DNA from: a virus
DNA: 26,503 nt
Reading direction: 5' to 3' (one strand)
Virus record (IMG/VR): IMGVR_UViG_3300044675_004586
Coordinates: 1-26,503 of that record
The notes beneath the pieces were generated by a model. That model made no database searches. It was not told the DNA's origin and saw nothing but the letters and a program-made list of their open reading frames with translations. Position numbers and translations under genes: made by a program. This document shows positions 1-7,642 of the stretch, one piece after another; within the stretch, counting starts at the first letter, position 1; the number at the start of each line of letters is the position of its first letter.

Positions 1-1
1 C

Positions 2-19
2 ACAGTTTTGAAATTGTAA
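2..19 (+). CDS. 3' end of an upstream gene (partial)
   Basis: Five codons and a TAA stop, ending one base before the ATG of the next gene. The tight junction matches the stop-then-ATG packing elsewhere in the window, so this is probably the tail of a gene starting outside it. Nothing can be said about its function. Confidence 0.3.
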   Translation, partial: TVLKL

Positions 20-178
20 ATGAAAATCAATAAACACGACTCCCTCGAACAACTTTTAATTCTCAAGGAAATCTGTAACAAAATTTATATTGCTCGAAAC
101 ATTTCACTGGATAATGAAGGAGTGATCGCTCAATTGGAACTTATCGATAATCTATTTAGAGAAGAAAATTTAAATTAA
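20..178 (+). CDS. Small hypothetical protein (52 aa)
   Basis: A 52-residue open frame starting MKINKHDSLEQ and ending LFREENLN. It looks mostly helical, with leucine/isoleucine spacing in its first half. The ATG follows directly on an upstream TAA, and its own TAA is followed directly by the next ATG, which supports a real gene in a compact operon. I recognise no family. There is no Shine-Dalgarno sequence. Confidence 0.55.
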   Translation: MKINKHDSLEQLLILKEICNKIYIARNISLDNEGVIAQLELIDNLFREENLN

Positions 179-523
179 ATGAAATTAAAAAACAGATTCA
201 ACCACCGCTTCGATGAGCCTGATCTAACCAAAAGGAATTGGGTAGAAAATACCGACATCGACGAAGAGTTGAAAAAACTAGAAGCATTGTTTGAAGGTGA
301 AATAATCGTCGAAGAATTGTATATTCGTCATTGGCTGTATTGTGCTGCTAGTTCTCCTTCTGACCAAGCCACATTTGAAGTTCAAGATTTGGTAAAAGAG
401 CTTGACTCTGCCAGTGCTGGTGATATAATCCAGATCTGGACATTATCATGTACTCAGCCAGAATACATTGAACTGAGATGCCCGAATCAAGATGGATTGT
501 TCCCAACCAAAGGAGCATACTAA
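179..523 (+). CDS. Hypothetical acidic phage protein (114 aa)
   Basis: Not recognised. The protein is acidic with a charged N-terminal third (residues 1-45), a central segment rich in W, Y and C (RHWLYCAASSPSDQ), and a C-terminal part ending CPNQDGLFPTKGAY. The start is the ATG directly after the previous stop. Its TAA abuts the conserved promoter element at 524, so it is the last gene of an operon entering from the left edge. Confidence 0.7.
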   Translation: MKLKNRFNHRFDEPDLTKRNWVENTDIDEELKKLEALFEGEIIVEELYIRHWLYCAASSPSDQATFEVQDLVKELDSASAGDIIQIWTLSCTQPEYIELRCPNQDGLFPTKGAY

Positions 524-542
524 TAAAACGTTAATATAGAAT
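524..542 (+). promoter_or_regulatory. TAAAACGTTA-type promoter, copy 1
   Basis: TAAAACGTTA followed by a TAGAAT -10 box at 537-542, then six bases (AAAATT) before the ATG at 549. The linker here (AATA) differs most from the common AGAG. The predicted transcript begins at or next to the ATG. Confidence 0.85.
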
Positions 543-548
543 AAAATT

Positions 549-992
549 ATGAGAATCTTTAGGCCATTTTTCTGGAAGTATGATGTGTTGTATCCGCTTT
601 GTGCTTGGTTCAATCCCCGTCAAAAGTGGTTAACCAAACTCATCCCAAATCAATGGATGGACAAACCAGAATTGATCAAAGACATTCTATTTGCCTGTCT
701 CGTTCATTATGTTGAAGAAGAAAAGGGCATCAACAGCTGCGAGTTCTACGAAACAGATTATAAAGAAGGCCACATCAGCAAGGAGTATTTGGATCATTGT
801 ATTGAAGTAAACACAGATCTCCAAAATATTTATAATTACATTAAAACTGAAAGACCAAAATTTGAACTGGTGATTGAGCGAGAATGGAAAACGAATTCTC
901 GTATTGCTATCAAAATGGAATCTGAAATGACCGACAAGGATGTGTGGGCTATGACCACCATTGTTAAATACTCTCCCTATTTATGGACTTAA
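549..992 (+). CDS. Hypothetical phage protein (147 aa)
   Basis: No family can be named with certainty. The N-terminal 35 residues are aromatic and basic (FRPFFWKYDVLYPLCAWFNPRQKWL), followed by a segment with a PNQW motif and a helical acidic region containing HYVEEEKG. The pattern of an aromatic N-terminus followed by RQKWLTKLIP resembles a hypothetical protein I believe recurs in large phages, but I cannot verify that. It is the first gene of a three-gene run (549-2041) under promoter copy 1. Confidence 0.7.
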   Translation: MRIFRPFFWKYDVLYPLCAWFNPRQKWLTKLIPNQWMDKPELIKDILFACLVHYVEEEKGINSCEFYETDYKEGHISKEYLDHCIEVNTDLQNIYNYIKTERPKFELVIEREWKTNSRIAIKMESEMTDKDVWAMTTIVKYSPYLWT

Positions 993-1016
993 AGAAACTA
1001 AAAACAATAATTTAAT

Positions 1017-1451
1017 ATGAAAATTAAAAGATATAAAGTCGAATATGATTCAATCTCTCACACCATTTTTGGTGTGGAATGTGATAACGGTAGATTCGTA
1101 GAATATAAGGATTACGAATATCTGTCTGATTACTGTGATCGTCTTGTTGAAGTGGGTAAGCTACCTTGCCTACCTAAAGATCTTGAAGTGCTTAGAAAAG
1201 CTAATCATGATTTTGCTATCGAAAACGCTCATCTTCAGGGTATTATTGAAGATTTGAAAGGGCAGCTTGAAGGTATGGATAAGAAGTGGGAGTGTGCTGT
1301 TGATATGGCAGCACAAGCTGAGTTAGCTAAAGAAGAGGCTCTCAAACTGAGAGATAAGTGGCACGCTAAGTGGATGAATTCTCGTCATGAGTGTCATGCT
1401 AAAATCGATGCTCTTATAGCAAGGCTTGATGAAATCGGAAGTGAAGCATAA
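1017..1451 (+). CDS. Coiled-coil hypothetical protein (144 aa)
   Basis: Residues 1-50 form a small mixed domain (YKVEYDSISHTIFGVECDNG) that looks beta-rich. Residues about 60-140 are a long charged helix with heptad-like leucine and alanine spacing (ENAHLQGIIEDLKGQLEG onward), a likely coiled coil that may oligomerise. It sits between two other hypotheticals in one operon, with A/T-rich start context and no Shine-Dalgarno. Function unknown. Confidence 0.7.
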   Translation: MKIKRYKVEYDSISHTIFGVECDNGRFVEYKDYEYLSDYCDRLVEVGKLPCLPKDLEVLRKANHDFAIENAHLQGIIEDLKGQLEGMDKKWECAVDMAAQAELAKEEALKLRDKWHAKWMNSRHECHAKIDALIARLDEIGSEA

Positions 1452-1456
1452 CATTT

Positions 1457-2041
1457 ATGAGAATTGAACTAGAAGAAACCTTTGAAGAGTATTTGATGTC
1501 TAAATATCCCGAACTCTTCCCACGAGATGAACAGGGAAACACCATACCTTCATCTTGTGGAGTTGGTGGTCGGGAAGACTGGAGGGATATTATTGATAAT
1601 CTGTGTGGTGCTATTGTTCAATATACAAAAACATCATTCAAATCGGAAAAAAATCCTAATAAACTAATTAGACTTTGGTACTTCCTTTGGACTAAACTGT
1701 GGAAACCAATCCATAATAAACTATACACTATACTTAATCCTTATAATAAGTATGCTCCCAAGGATTCCAAGGGGAGTTGGCTAATTCGTAAAGATGTTCA
1801 GAAAAAGGTTGAAGCTAGTAGAAAGGAAAAAATCCGAAAGAAGCTTTTTCACTTGACTTATTATGTTCTATGTCCTAAAAATCCTTTCGTCAGTAAACCT
1901 TCATGTCCGAAAGTAACCATCGCTCAAATCAAATCCAAATTCGGGGGATTGAGATTTTATGTTGATGGTGCTGATGATGCTGTTCATGGCATGATTCGGT
2001 TTGCTGAATATCTCTGTGAACAGGAGACAAAAAAAGAATAA
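1457..2041 (+). CDS. Conserved-type hypothetical protein (194 aa)
   Basis: The N-terminal part contains a CGVGGREDWRDIIDNLC segment. The C-terminal part contains IAQIKSKFGGLRFYVDG followed by an acidic helix. The combination of '..GW/DW..II..LC' with 'IK.KFGGLRFY' is one I associate with a widespread family of phage and bacterial hypotheticals. The basic middle (residues 60-140) looks like an insertion rich in K, W and Y. The cysteine cluster that often follows the FGGLRFY segment is missing. The TAA stop (2039-2041) is made by the first bases of promoter copy 2. Confidence 0.7.
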   Translation: MRIELEETFEEYLMSKYPELFPRDEQGNTIPSSCGVGGREDWRDIIDNLCGAIVQYTKTSFKSEKNPNKLIRLWYFLWTKLWKPIHNKLYTILNPYNKYAPKDSKGSWLIRKDVQKKVEASRKEKIRKKLFHLTYYVLCPKNPFVSKPSCPKVTIAQIKSKFGGLRFYVDGADDAVHGMIRFAEYLCEQETKKE

Positions 2042-2057
2042 AACGTTAGAGTAGAAT
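2039..2057 (+). promoter_or_regulatory. TAAAACGTTA-type promoter, copy 2
   Basis: TAAAACGTTA, AGAG linker and TAGAAT at 2052-2057. The ATG is 27 bases beyond the -10 box, so a leader of about 20 bases is predicted. A perfect TATAAT at 2072-2077 lies seven bases before the ATG and could supply a second, leaderless start. The first TAA of the element is the stop of the upstream gene. Confidence 0.8.
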
Positions 2058-2084
2058 CAAAGGAACACTAATATAATATATAAA

Positions 2085-2783
2085 ATGAACGATCAATCAA
2101 TTCTAATTCACGGCGATAACCACGGCAGTTGGGATCGTCTCTTTAAAAAGATCGAAGATGCTGATATCACTGATTGTATTTTGATTGGTGTTGGAGACAC
2201 TGGGATTGGATTTAAAACCAATGAAAAACAGCTTCGTGAAATTGAATTTCTGAACAATAGATTTAAAAAACGCAATATTAAGTATATGACTATTCGTGGA
2301 AACCATTGTGATCCTACATACTTCTTTGGAACTGTCAAACTGTCTAACTTTGAATTAATCCCAGATTACACCTACCGTGAACTGAATGGAGAAAACTTTT
2401 TGTTTGTTGGGGGAGCGATCAGCATTGATCGTAAGATGAGAACCCTCAACTCCACATATTGGAGGGATGAAGTGTTTGTTCTAAAGCCAGAACTGGTGAA
2501 GAAGTGCGATGTCTTGATTACACATAGCGTTCCCACATGGAATGGACCATTTTCTAAACAAGGTCTTGAAAGTTGGTGTATCAAAGATGTTCATCTGTGG
2601 GACGATTGTAAGAAGGAGCGTCGAGATCACAATAAGCTCTTAGATTTGTGTAATCCAAAATATCACTATGCTGGACACATGCATATGTCAAGTATAGTCA
2701 GTAATAATGGCCGTGTTTCAAGAATTCTTAATATTGATGAGATTGTTGAACACAAGCAAATCTCCAGAATGACCGTAGCATAA
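2085..2783 (+). CDS. Calcineurin-like metallophosphoesterase (232 aa)
   Basis: A binuclear metal phosphoesterase. The signature blocks occur in order: HGDNHG (D11 and H13), GVGDTG near residues 35-40, IRGNHCDP near 74-81, ITHSVP near 146, and AGHMHMS near 197-203. The substrate may be a phosphodiester, phosphomonoester or nucleotide; sequence alone does not say. The single domain fills the protein, with no signal peptide. This is the first of three unrelated-looking metallophosphoesterases in the window. It is alone between two promoter elements, so it is probably controlled separately. Confidence 0.9.
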   Translation: MNDQSILIHGDNHGSWDRLFKKIEDADITDCILIGVGDTGIGFKTNEKQLREIEFLNNRFKKRNIKYMTIRGNHCDPTYFFGTVKLSNFELIPDYTYRELNGENFLFVGGAISIDRKMRTLNSTYWRDEVFVLKPELVKKCDVLITHSVPTWNGPFSKQGLESWCIKDVHLWDDCKKERRDHNKLLDLCNPKYHYAGHMHMSSIVSNNGRVSRILNIDEIVEHKQISRMTVA

Positions 2784-2802
2784 TAAAACGTTAGAGTAAA
2801 CT
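2784..2802 (+). promoter_or_regulatory. TAAAACGTTA-type promoter, copy 3
   Basis: TAAAACGTTA, AGAG, TAAACT at 2797-2802, then six bases before the ATG at 2809. It begins directly after the TAA stop of the phosphoesterase gene (2781-2783). Confidence 0.85.
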
Positions 2803-2808
2803 CTGATC

Positions 2809-3144
2809 ATGGAAACATACAAGACATCTTTCGAGGTTTACCTCCCTGCCACATCATTCTGTAAAACCACAGGAAAACCAGAAAATGCCAAGTATATCAA
2901 AACAATCATGATTGATGTTTATGATGATTTTGGATATCAGCTGTTGACACCTCAAGCCCATATTGATATTGACAGAGAGCGTATTCTAGCATATTTTGCT
3001 GAACTGATACACGATGACATGTGGGTAGACATTCCCAACAAACTCTTCAACAACAAGAAACCCATTGATATGATTAATGATGCTGATGGACAGTTAGAAC
3101 TTATTAAATTCATCATCTCTTTGAGAGACAGTTCCAATGATTAA
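2809..3144 (+). CDS. Hypothetical protein (111 aa)
   Basis: Not recognised. It has a beta-rich first half (KTSFEVYLPATSFCK, TIMIDVYDDFGYQLL) and a helical second half with an acidic surface (RERILAYFAELIHDDMW). There are no cysteine clusters or membrane segments. It is the first gene of a five-gene run (2809-4189) and overlaps the next gene by eight bases, implying translational coupling. Confidence 0.7.
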   Translation: METYKTSFEVYLPATSFCKTTGKPENAKYIKTIMIDVYDDFGYQLLTPQAHIDIDRERILAYFAELIHDDMWVDIPNKLFNNKKPIDMINDADGQLELIKFIISLRDSSND

Positions 3145-3346
3145 GAGACCCGCTGTATATTATTATTATGCTTACAAGTCAGAAGATGGGACTGTTTTAT
3201 CACTACCAAATATCCCAACATCTCAAAGTGTTGAACAGTTGAAGAAACTCTACAACATGTATAAGGATAATTTGAGTGGTAATTTAAAATCAAAACAACA
3301 CATCATCATCGAAGTCACCACAACATACAAAGAAATCAAAGAATAA
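3137..3346 (+). CDS. Small hypothetical protein (69 aa)
   Basis: A Tyr-rich N-terminus (AVYYYYAYKSEDG) is followed by a helix around SVEQLKKLYNMYK and a beta-like C-terminus (QHIIIEVTTTYKE). It overlaps the preceding gene by eight bases in a different frame. Six A-rich bases separate it from the next ATG. Unknown function. Confidence 0.65.
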   Translation: MIKRPAVYYYYAYKSEDGTVLSLPNIPTSQSVEQLKKLYNMYKDNLSGNLKSKQHIIIEVTTTYKEIKE

Positions 3347-3352
3347 AAAAAT

Positions 3353-3676
3353 ATGACCCCACAATACATCGTAATCAACTCAAGCGGAAGCAAGTTTTAC
3401 TACAAGGACAGAGAGATGAAGATTTTCCATCGAGAAGATGGTCCAGCCTTATCTTATAGACATGGAGACAAGCTATGGTATTTAAATGGACAACCACATC
3501 GTGAAGATGGACCTGCCGTGGAATATTGCTCAGGTGAAAAAGCATGGTATTTAAATGGAAAGTTACTTTCCAAACGAGAATTCCTCAAGCGTACTGCTAA
3601 AGAAATTGTCTTGACTATGGATGAAATCGCTGCCAAGTTTGGTATCGAAGTTAGCAAGCTCAAGATCGTTAAGTAA
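3353..3676 (+). CDS. HREDGPA-repeat protein (107 aa)
   Basis: Two copies of a repeat of about 20 residues, HREDGPA followed by a W-Y/F-LNG block (residues about 24-45 and 46-68). The repeat resembles MORN-like modules that I associate with large-phage proteins. A tail of about 35 residues follows (EFLKRTAKEIVL, then MDEIAAKFGIEVSKLKI) and is almost identical in the next gene and in the gene at 24196. Part of a dispersed family of four in this window. The function is unknown; a protein-binding scaffold is a guess. Confidence 0.8.
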   Translation: MTPQYIVINSSGSKFYYKDREMKIFHREDGPALSYRHGDKLWYLNGQPHREDGPAVEYCSGEKAWYLNGKLLSKREFLKRTAKEIVLTMDEIAAKFGIEVSKLKIVK

Positions 3677-3689
3677 ATAAATAAAAAAT

Positions 3690-3965
3690 ATGACACCACA
3701 ATACATCGAAATTGACAAAGACAACAATAAGTCTTACTACAAGGATAAAGAGATGAATACTCTTCATCGTGAAGATGGACCTGCTCTTGAATACGCTGAT
3801 ATTAGTAAATCTTGGTTTCCTAATGGAAAAGCATGGTATCTGAACGGAGTATATCTTACCGAGCAAAACTTCCTTCTTAAAACTGCTAAGGAAATTGTCT
3901 TGACAATGGATGAAATTGCTGCTAAGTTTGGGATCGAAGTTAGCAAGCTGAAGATCGCTAAGTAA
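3690..3965 (+). CDS. HREDGPA-repeat protein, shorter paralogue (91 aa)
   Basis: A tandem paralogue of the preceding gene. The N-terminus (MTPQYIEIDKDNNKSYYKDKEM) aligns with its neighbour, but only one clear HREDGPA unit remains (residues about 27-33). The second unit is reduced to a WYLNG block. The C-terminal module with MDEIAAKFGIEVSKLKIAK is kept nearly unchanged, suggesting this tail is the functional constant and the repeats vary. The 13-base A-rich spacer has no Shine-Dalgarno. Confidence 0.8.
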   Translation: MTPQYIEIDKDNNKSYYKDKEMNTLHREDGPALEYADISKSWFPNGKAWYLNGVYLTEQNFLLKTAKEIVLTMDEIAAKFGIEVSKLKIAK

Positions 3966-3970
3966 AAATT

Positions 3971-4189
3971 ATGAACACAACTCCACATATTCAAGAAATA
4001 GAATTTAGAATGATGACAGATGAACAATATGACCGTCAAATCAGTGAACTAGCTGATTATCTATGTGGTATGAGTTGTGGAACCGCTGTAGATGTCGTCG
4101 TGAATTATGTTAAACGACCAGACTGTTCTAAGCATCAACTCCATCGTTTGATCGAAGAGTTGCAATCCCTTTATAAAACGTTAAAGTAA
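3971..4189 (+). CDS. Small hypothetical protein (72 aa)
   Basis: A mostly helical small protein with three cysteines (CGMSCG and a later DCS). The family is not recognised. Its last residues (KTLK) and stop codon are encoded by promoter copy 4: the reading frame passes through AAAACGTTAAAG and stops on the TAA that begins the -10 hexamer. It is the last gene of the 2809-4189 run. Confidence 0.65.
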   Translation: MNTTPHIQEIEFRMMTDEQYDRQISELADYLCGMSCGTAVDVVVNYVKRPDCSKHQLHRLIEELQSLYKTLK

Positions 4190-4192
4190 GAT
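4174..4192 (+). promoter_or_regulatory. TAAAACGTTA-type promoter, copy 4
   Basis: TAAAACGTTA, AAAG, TAAGAT at 4187-4192, six bases (AACAAC), then the ATG at 4199. It lies inside the 3' end of the upstream gene, whose stop codon is within the -10 box. Confidence 0.85.
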
Positions 4193-4198
4193 AACAAC

Positions 4199-5263
4199 AT
4201 GAACAAAATCGCAAGCGTAGAAAAAATCAAAGATGTAATCCATCATCCAAACGGTGATCGTCTGGATATCGTCACTGTGTTGGGATACCAATGCATCACC
4301 CAGCGTGGATTGTATAATCCCGGTGACATTGTGATTTACATTCAACCTGATAGTATTCTTCCTGAATTGGAATGGGCTGAAGATTACCGTAAGTATAGTC
4401 CAAAGCGTATCAAGGCCGTAAAGCTTCGTGGATCATGGAGTGAGGGGTGTCTGGTGAGTAAGAATTTGTTGGAGGGTGTTATCGACACCTCTATTTTCAA
4501 TTCGACCCAAATTGGTAATGATGTTTCCCATCTACTTGGAATCACTCATTATGAACCACCAGCACCGCAAGAGCTTAATGCAAAGGGATTCCTTCCTTAT
4601 GGCATTGGTAAAACTGATGAAGAGCGTTGGGAGAACATGGTGGAGCTTCTTCCTCTAGGCGAGCCAGTTGACATCACTTTGAAGCTTGATGGGCAAAGTT
4701 GGAGCGCGTATTACAAGCTAGACACTGATGAATTCGGTGTGCTTGGTCGTAATATGGAATACAAGCTGGATTCTCACAATAACTACACTGCTCAAATCGA
4801 GCGGTACGATATTGAGAACAAGCTGAAAAATTTCTGCAAGCGGCACAATGTATCACTGTGTATTCGTGGAGAATCTTATGGCAACAGCATTCAAAAGGGA
4901 AGTCATAATCCTCATAGCAGCAAACCCGCTGGTCTTGCTATCTTCAGCGTGTATCTCTTAGATGACCGCAGGTATGCTCGTAGAGGAGATAAGTTCTATT
5001 TCCCAAATGTCTGTAAAGAAATGGATCTTCCGCATGTTCCAATCATTCAACAGGATGTCATTCTGACTATGGATCTCATTAATTACTATTCTTCTGAATT
5101 GGTGCTTATCGACGGTGATTCGTTTGAGGGCGTCGTTGTTAATCATTCTGCGTTCACCAAAGAAATTGAAATTGACAAAGGAGAAAGTTCTGTTAAAGTT
5201 AAATTTAACGGACCCGCTGGATCATTCAAGATCATCAACAAGAACTACGATGCGAAGAAGTGA
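4199..5263 (+). CDS. RNA ligase, DRB0094-like (354 aa)
   Basis: An ATP-dependent RNA ligase of the nucleotidyltransferase superfamily. The N-terminal region (residues about 1-115) has the OB-like sequence with HPNGDRLDIV and an LRGSWSEG motif typical of DRB0094-type ligases. Catalytic motif I is LKLDGQS, with K162 as the expected adenylated lysine. RGESYG (about 223-228) fits motif III, FEGVVV (309-314) motif IV, and KVKF (about 333-336) motif V. All key motifs are present, so the enzyme is probably active. Expected role: sealing RNA ends, perhaps tRNA repair together with the kinase and second ligase near 12-13 kb. It follows promoter copy 4 at leaderless spacing. Confidence 0.9.
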   Translation: MNKIASVEKIKDVIHHPNGDRLDIVTVLGYQCITQRGLYNPGDIVIYIQPDSILPELEWAEDYRKYSPKRIKAVKLRGSWSEGCLVSKNLLEGVIDTSIFNSTQIGNDVSHLLGITHYEPPAPQELNAKGFLPYGIGKTDEERWENMVELLPLGEPVDITLKLDGQSWSAYYKLDTDEFGVLGRNMEYKLDSHNNYTAQIERYDIENKLKNFCKRHNVSLCIRGESYGNSIQKGSHNPHSSKPAGLAIFSVYLLDDRRYARRGDKFYFPNVCKEMDLPHVPIIQQDVILTMDLINYYSSELVLIDGDSFEGVVVNHSAFTKEIEIDKGESSVKVKFNGPAGSFKIINKNYDAKK

Positions 5264-5287
5264 CAGCTCGATCCGCTTAAATACAAT
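5260..5287 (+). promoter_or_regulatory. Candidate sigma70-like promoter
   Basis: GTGACA at 5260-5265, a 16-base spacer and TACAAT at 5282-5287, then eight bases before the ATG at 5296. The -35 box begins in the last codons of the RNA ligase gene. Spacer length and start-codon distance match the promoter-like sequence before rIIB. Confidence 0.5.
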
Positions 5288-5295
5288 AATAATTC

Positions 5296-6360
5296 ATGAA
5301 TGTAAAACAACAAATACAAGAAGCCCGTAATAACGGAATGTCTATCAGAGAGATTTCAAAACAATACGGAGTGCCGCGAACAACGGTGTTCGATTGGACC
5401 AAGGAAAAGACAGCACCTGCGTCGTCTGGTTTTGTGAATGAAAATCTTCAACGAGAAAAGCCCGAAAAGTTCTCGAAAACTTCAGATGAAGTATTGGAGT
5501 TTCTCAGCAATCTAGCGCCAATCAAACTGGATAAGAAGGTTGTTAGAAAGTCAGCATCATCATCTAATTCAGATTATGCTGTTGTTATTGGGGATATGCA
5601 CTTTCCAAAACATTGTCAGAAAACGATTGATATCTTTCTGCAAGTAGTTGAGGAACTATCACCATCCAAGATTATCCTAAATGGTGACACCATCGACATG
5701 TTGGCAGTTTCCAGATATCCAAAAGATATTCGAAACAACTATAATCTTCTTGATGAACGCAAAGCTTATCATGAATTCCTATCTGATCTGTTCAGCGTTA
5801 CAGATTATGATACCGAAATCTTAGAAGTAAACGCAAACCACAGTGGTAATGATGTCACTGGTCGGTGGTGGAGATATCTCTCTGAACGGATCAGCGAACT
5901 TGCGTCTCTTCCTGAAATCCGACAAGTGCTTTCATATGAAAGCATCTTCTTGGCTGAATATGCTGATTCTGTCAAGCTTGTTGACTATGCTAATATCACA
6001 GATGACTTTATCATTCTACACGGTGATATCGTTCGAAAGAATGGTGGATATTCTGCCCGTGGCATGTTGGACAAGTTTAACATCTCACTGATGCATAACC
6101 ACACTCACCGATTTGGTTCAACTGCTCAGAGAATTCCGGGAATCGCAAACCGAAAAGACAGGCAGATCTTTGCTTGGGAAAATGGCTGTGCTTGTGATCT
6201 CAATCCTGTATATGCATCTTCTCCAAACTGGCAGAACGGTTTCAGCATCATTGGATATGATAAGTCAGACGAACCACAATCATACTCCGTTGAGCAAGTA
6301 ATGGTGAATGATGGGGTTGCCACAGTAGGCACTCTTGGTCGGACTATAAGAGCATATTGA
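5296..6360 (+). CDS. HTH-metallophosphoesterase fusion (354 aa)
   Basis: Residues about 3-37 form a resolvase/Hin-like helix-turn-helix (NNGMSIREISKQYGVPRTTV, then FDW). After a polar linker, residues about 93-300 form a calcineurin-like phosphoesterase with VIGDMHFPK (D100, H102), LNGDTID (G130, D131), VNANHSGND, ILHGD and MHNHTHR. The HTH suggests it is directed to specific DNA, so a nuclease or DNA-repair role is plausible. That is inference. I have a vague memory of similar two-domain proteins in other phages. It starts a short run that includes the metalloprotease. Confidence 0.85.
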   Translation: MNVKQQIQEARNNGMSIREISKQYGVPRTTVFDWTKEKTAPASSGFVNENLQREKPEKFSKTSDEVLEFLSNLAPIKLDKKVVRKSASSSNSDYAVVIGDMHFPKHCQKTIDIFLQVVEELSPSKIILNGDTIDMLAVSRYPKDIRNNYNLLDERKAYHEFLSDLFSVTDYDTEILEVNANHSGNDVTGRWWRYLSERISELASLPEIRQVLSYESIFLAEYADSVKLVDYANITDDFIILHGDIVRKNGGYSARGMLDKFNISLMHNHTHRFGSTAQRIPGIANRKDRQIFAWENGCACDLNPVYASSPNWQNGFSIIGYDKSDEPQSYSVEQVMVNDGVATVGTLGRTIRAY

Positions 6361-6366
6361 TTAAAT

Positions 6367-7236
6367 ATGTTAATGGATAGTTTTGAAATGTTCTTTGAGC
6401 GTGTTAAGAATCCTCTGCGTAAAGCGGAGGTTTCTAAAACAACGAAAAATAAATCGAGTATTGTCAAAGGCTTAGTCACGAAGGCTAAGAACAAGCCATC
6501 TTTTCAGGAATACTCAAAGAACTTTCCAACCAGAGCATCCAAGAATATAGAGAACATTGAAAATAAGTACAAGTCTAAATTATTTAGACCATCCTTAACA
6601 CCGGACAAATATGTGAAAGTAAATATCAAAGGGTTTGATGTTTACTTTGACAAAAATCTTCCGGTGGTGAATGATGAATCATCATTCTATAAAGCGCAAC
6701 GAATGTTGAGGGGAACACTTCACAATGCACTAGTTCAATACATCAAAGGGGTTGTTCCCATCAGGAAACCTAAAATTGTAATAGCTGATCTAACTGGCGA
6801 AGACGCTAGTTATAGCGCAGGTAGCTCAACACCAGCGTATTATTTCAATCGTTTGATATTTATTGACGAATATAAAATATCTGACTCAGCATTATTCGCA
6901 CATGAGTATGCTCACTACTTAGCTGACAGTGTTGGAACACAAAGCCGTCCAGTGTTGATCAAAGCATACAACGATATGATAGAGGCTTATTACAATAAGC
7001 TATCAAAAAAGAAAATTGATTTACAAGATCGCCAAACAGATTCCAAGTGGAAGGCTAGAAATAAATTAAGAGAAAGAAAGAAAATAGCAAAAGCTATTGG
7101 GTTTCCCGGTGAATATGGATTGAATAACTTCGATGAGTTCTTTGCTGAAATCATCACAAATTGGAATGAAATGCCAAAGAACTCATCAACATATAAATTT
7201 AAACAAGCTGTTAAGAATGTAATTAATAGAGTATGA
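6367..7236 (+). CDS. Zinc metalloprotease, HExxH type (289 aa)
   Basis: The zinc site HEYAH sits at residues 179-183, and FDEFFAE (255-261) about 75 residues later supplies the likely third glutamate ligand, as in gluzincin-type peptidases. The 75 N-terminal residues are basic and low in complexity (SKTTKNKSS, SKNIENIENKYKSK) and may be a DNA- or protein-binding extension. There is no signal peptide, so it is predicted to act in the infected cell's cytoplasm or be carried in the virion. The substrate is unknown. A second ATG lies two codons downstream. Its TGA overlaps the next ATG. Confidence 0.8.
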   Translation: MLMDSFEMFFERVKNPLRKAEVSKTTKNKSSIVKGLVTKAKNKPSFQEYSKNFPTRASKNIENIENKYKSKLFRPSLTPDKYVKVNIKGFDVYFDKNLPVVNDESSFYKAQRMLRGTLHNALVQYIKGVVPIRKPKIVIADLTGEDASYSAGSSTPAYYFNRLIFIDEYKISDSALFAHEYAHYLADSVGTQSRPVLIKAYNDMIEAYYNKLSKKKIDLQDRQTDSKWKARNKLRERKKIAKAIGFPGEYGLNNFDEFFAEIITNWNEMPKNSSTYKFKQAVKNVINRV

Positions 7237-7412
7237 AGACGAATAGTAAATTCAACTATGGTAAGTACATTATCGAATATAGGCTTACGAAAAACGAGCC
7301 GATTTCTTTTCTTAAAAAGAAAATCGATAATGTAGATCTTGCAATGCAAGAGTTCGACAAATTAAAAAACAAAGGATACCACGACGTTTTAATCAGAACA
7401 AACAACCAGTAA
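7233..7412 (+). CDS. Small hypothetical protein (59 aa)
   Basis: An open frame of 59 residues (MKTNSKFNYGKYIIEYRL to HDVLIRTNNQ). It begins at an ATG overlapping the TGA of the metalloprotease gene and ends with a TAA followed directly by the next ATG. The coupled junctions on both sides argue that it is real. The protein is basic and helical, with no recognised family. Confidence 0.65.
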   Translation: MKTNSKFNYGKYIIEYRLTKNEPISFLKKKIDNVDLAMQEFDKLKNKGYHDVLIRTNNQ

Positions 7413-7610
7413 ATGAACAAGAACAAATACGAAGCCGATATTAATAATTATTATTTCATCATGACCGAAGCAAACACGATTGAGGTTTGGTCTGATAAAG
7501 ATAGTGAATATCCATTCAGCTATATATATGTCAAAGAGGGAAGTATCAAGTCCGAGAAAGATTTCCATTATGAAATCAGCGACTTTTTCCTCAAGAACTG
7601 CTCGCTATAA
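7413..7610 (+). CDS. Small hypothetical protein (65 aa)
   Basis: An acidic small protein rich in aromatic residues (INNYYFIMTEANTIEVWSD) with alternating hydrophobic residues suggesting beta strands, then a short helix (SEKDFHYEISDFFLKN). Not recognised. It is the last gene before promoter copy 5. Confidence 0.65.
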   Translation: MNKNKYEADINNYYFIMTEANTIEVWSDKDSEYPFSYIYVKEGSIKSEKDFHYEISDFFLKNCSL

Positions 7611-7617
7611 ATCTCAA

Positions 7618-7636
7618 TAAAACGTTAGGGTAGCAT
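7618..7636 (+). promoter_or_regulatory. TAAAACGTTA-type promoter, copy 5
   Basis: TAAAACGTTA, AGGG, TAGCAT at 7631-7636, six bases, then the ATG at 7643. Confidence 0.85.
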
Positions 7637-7642
7637 ACAGAC

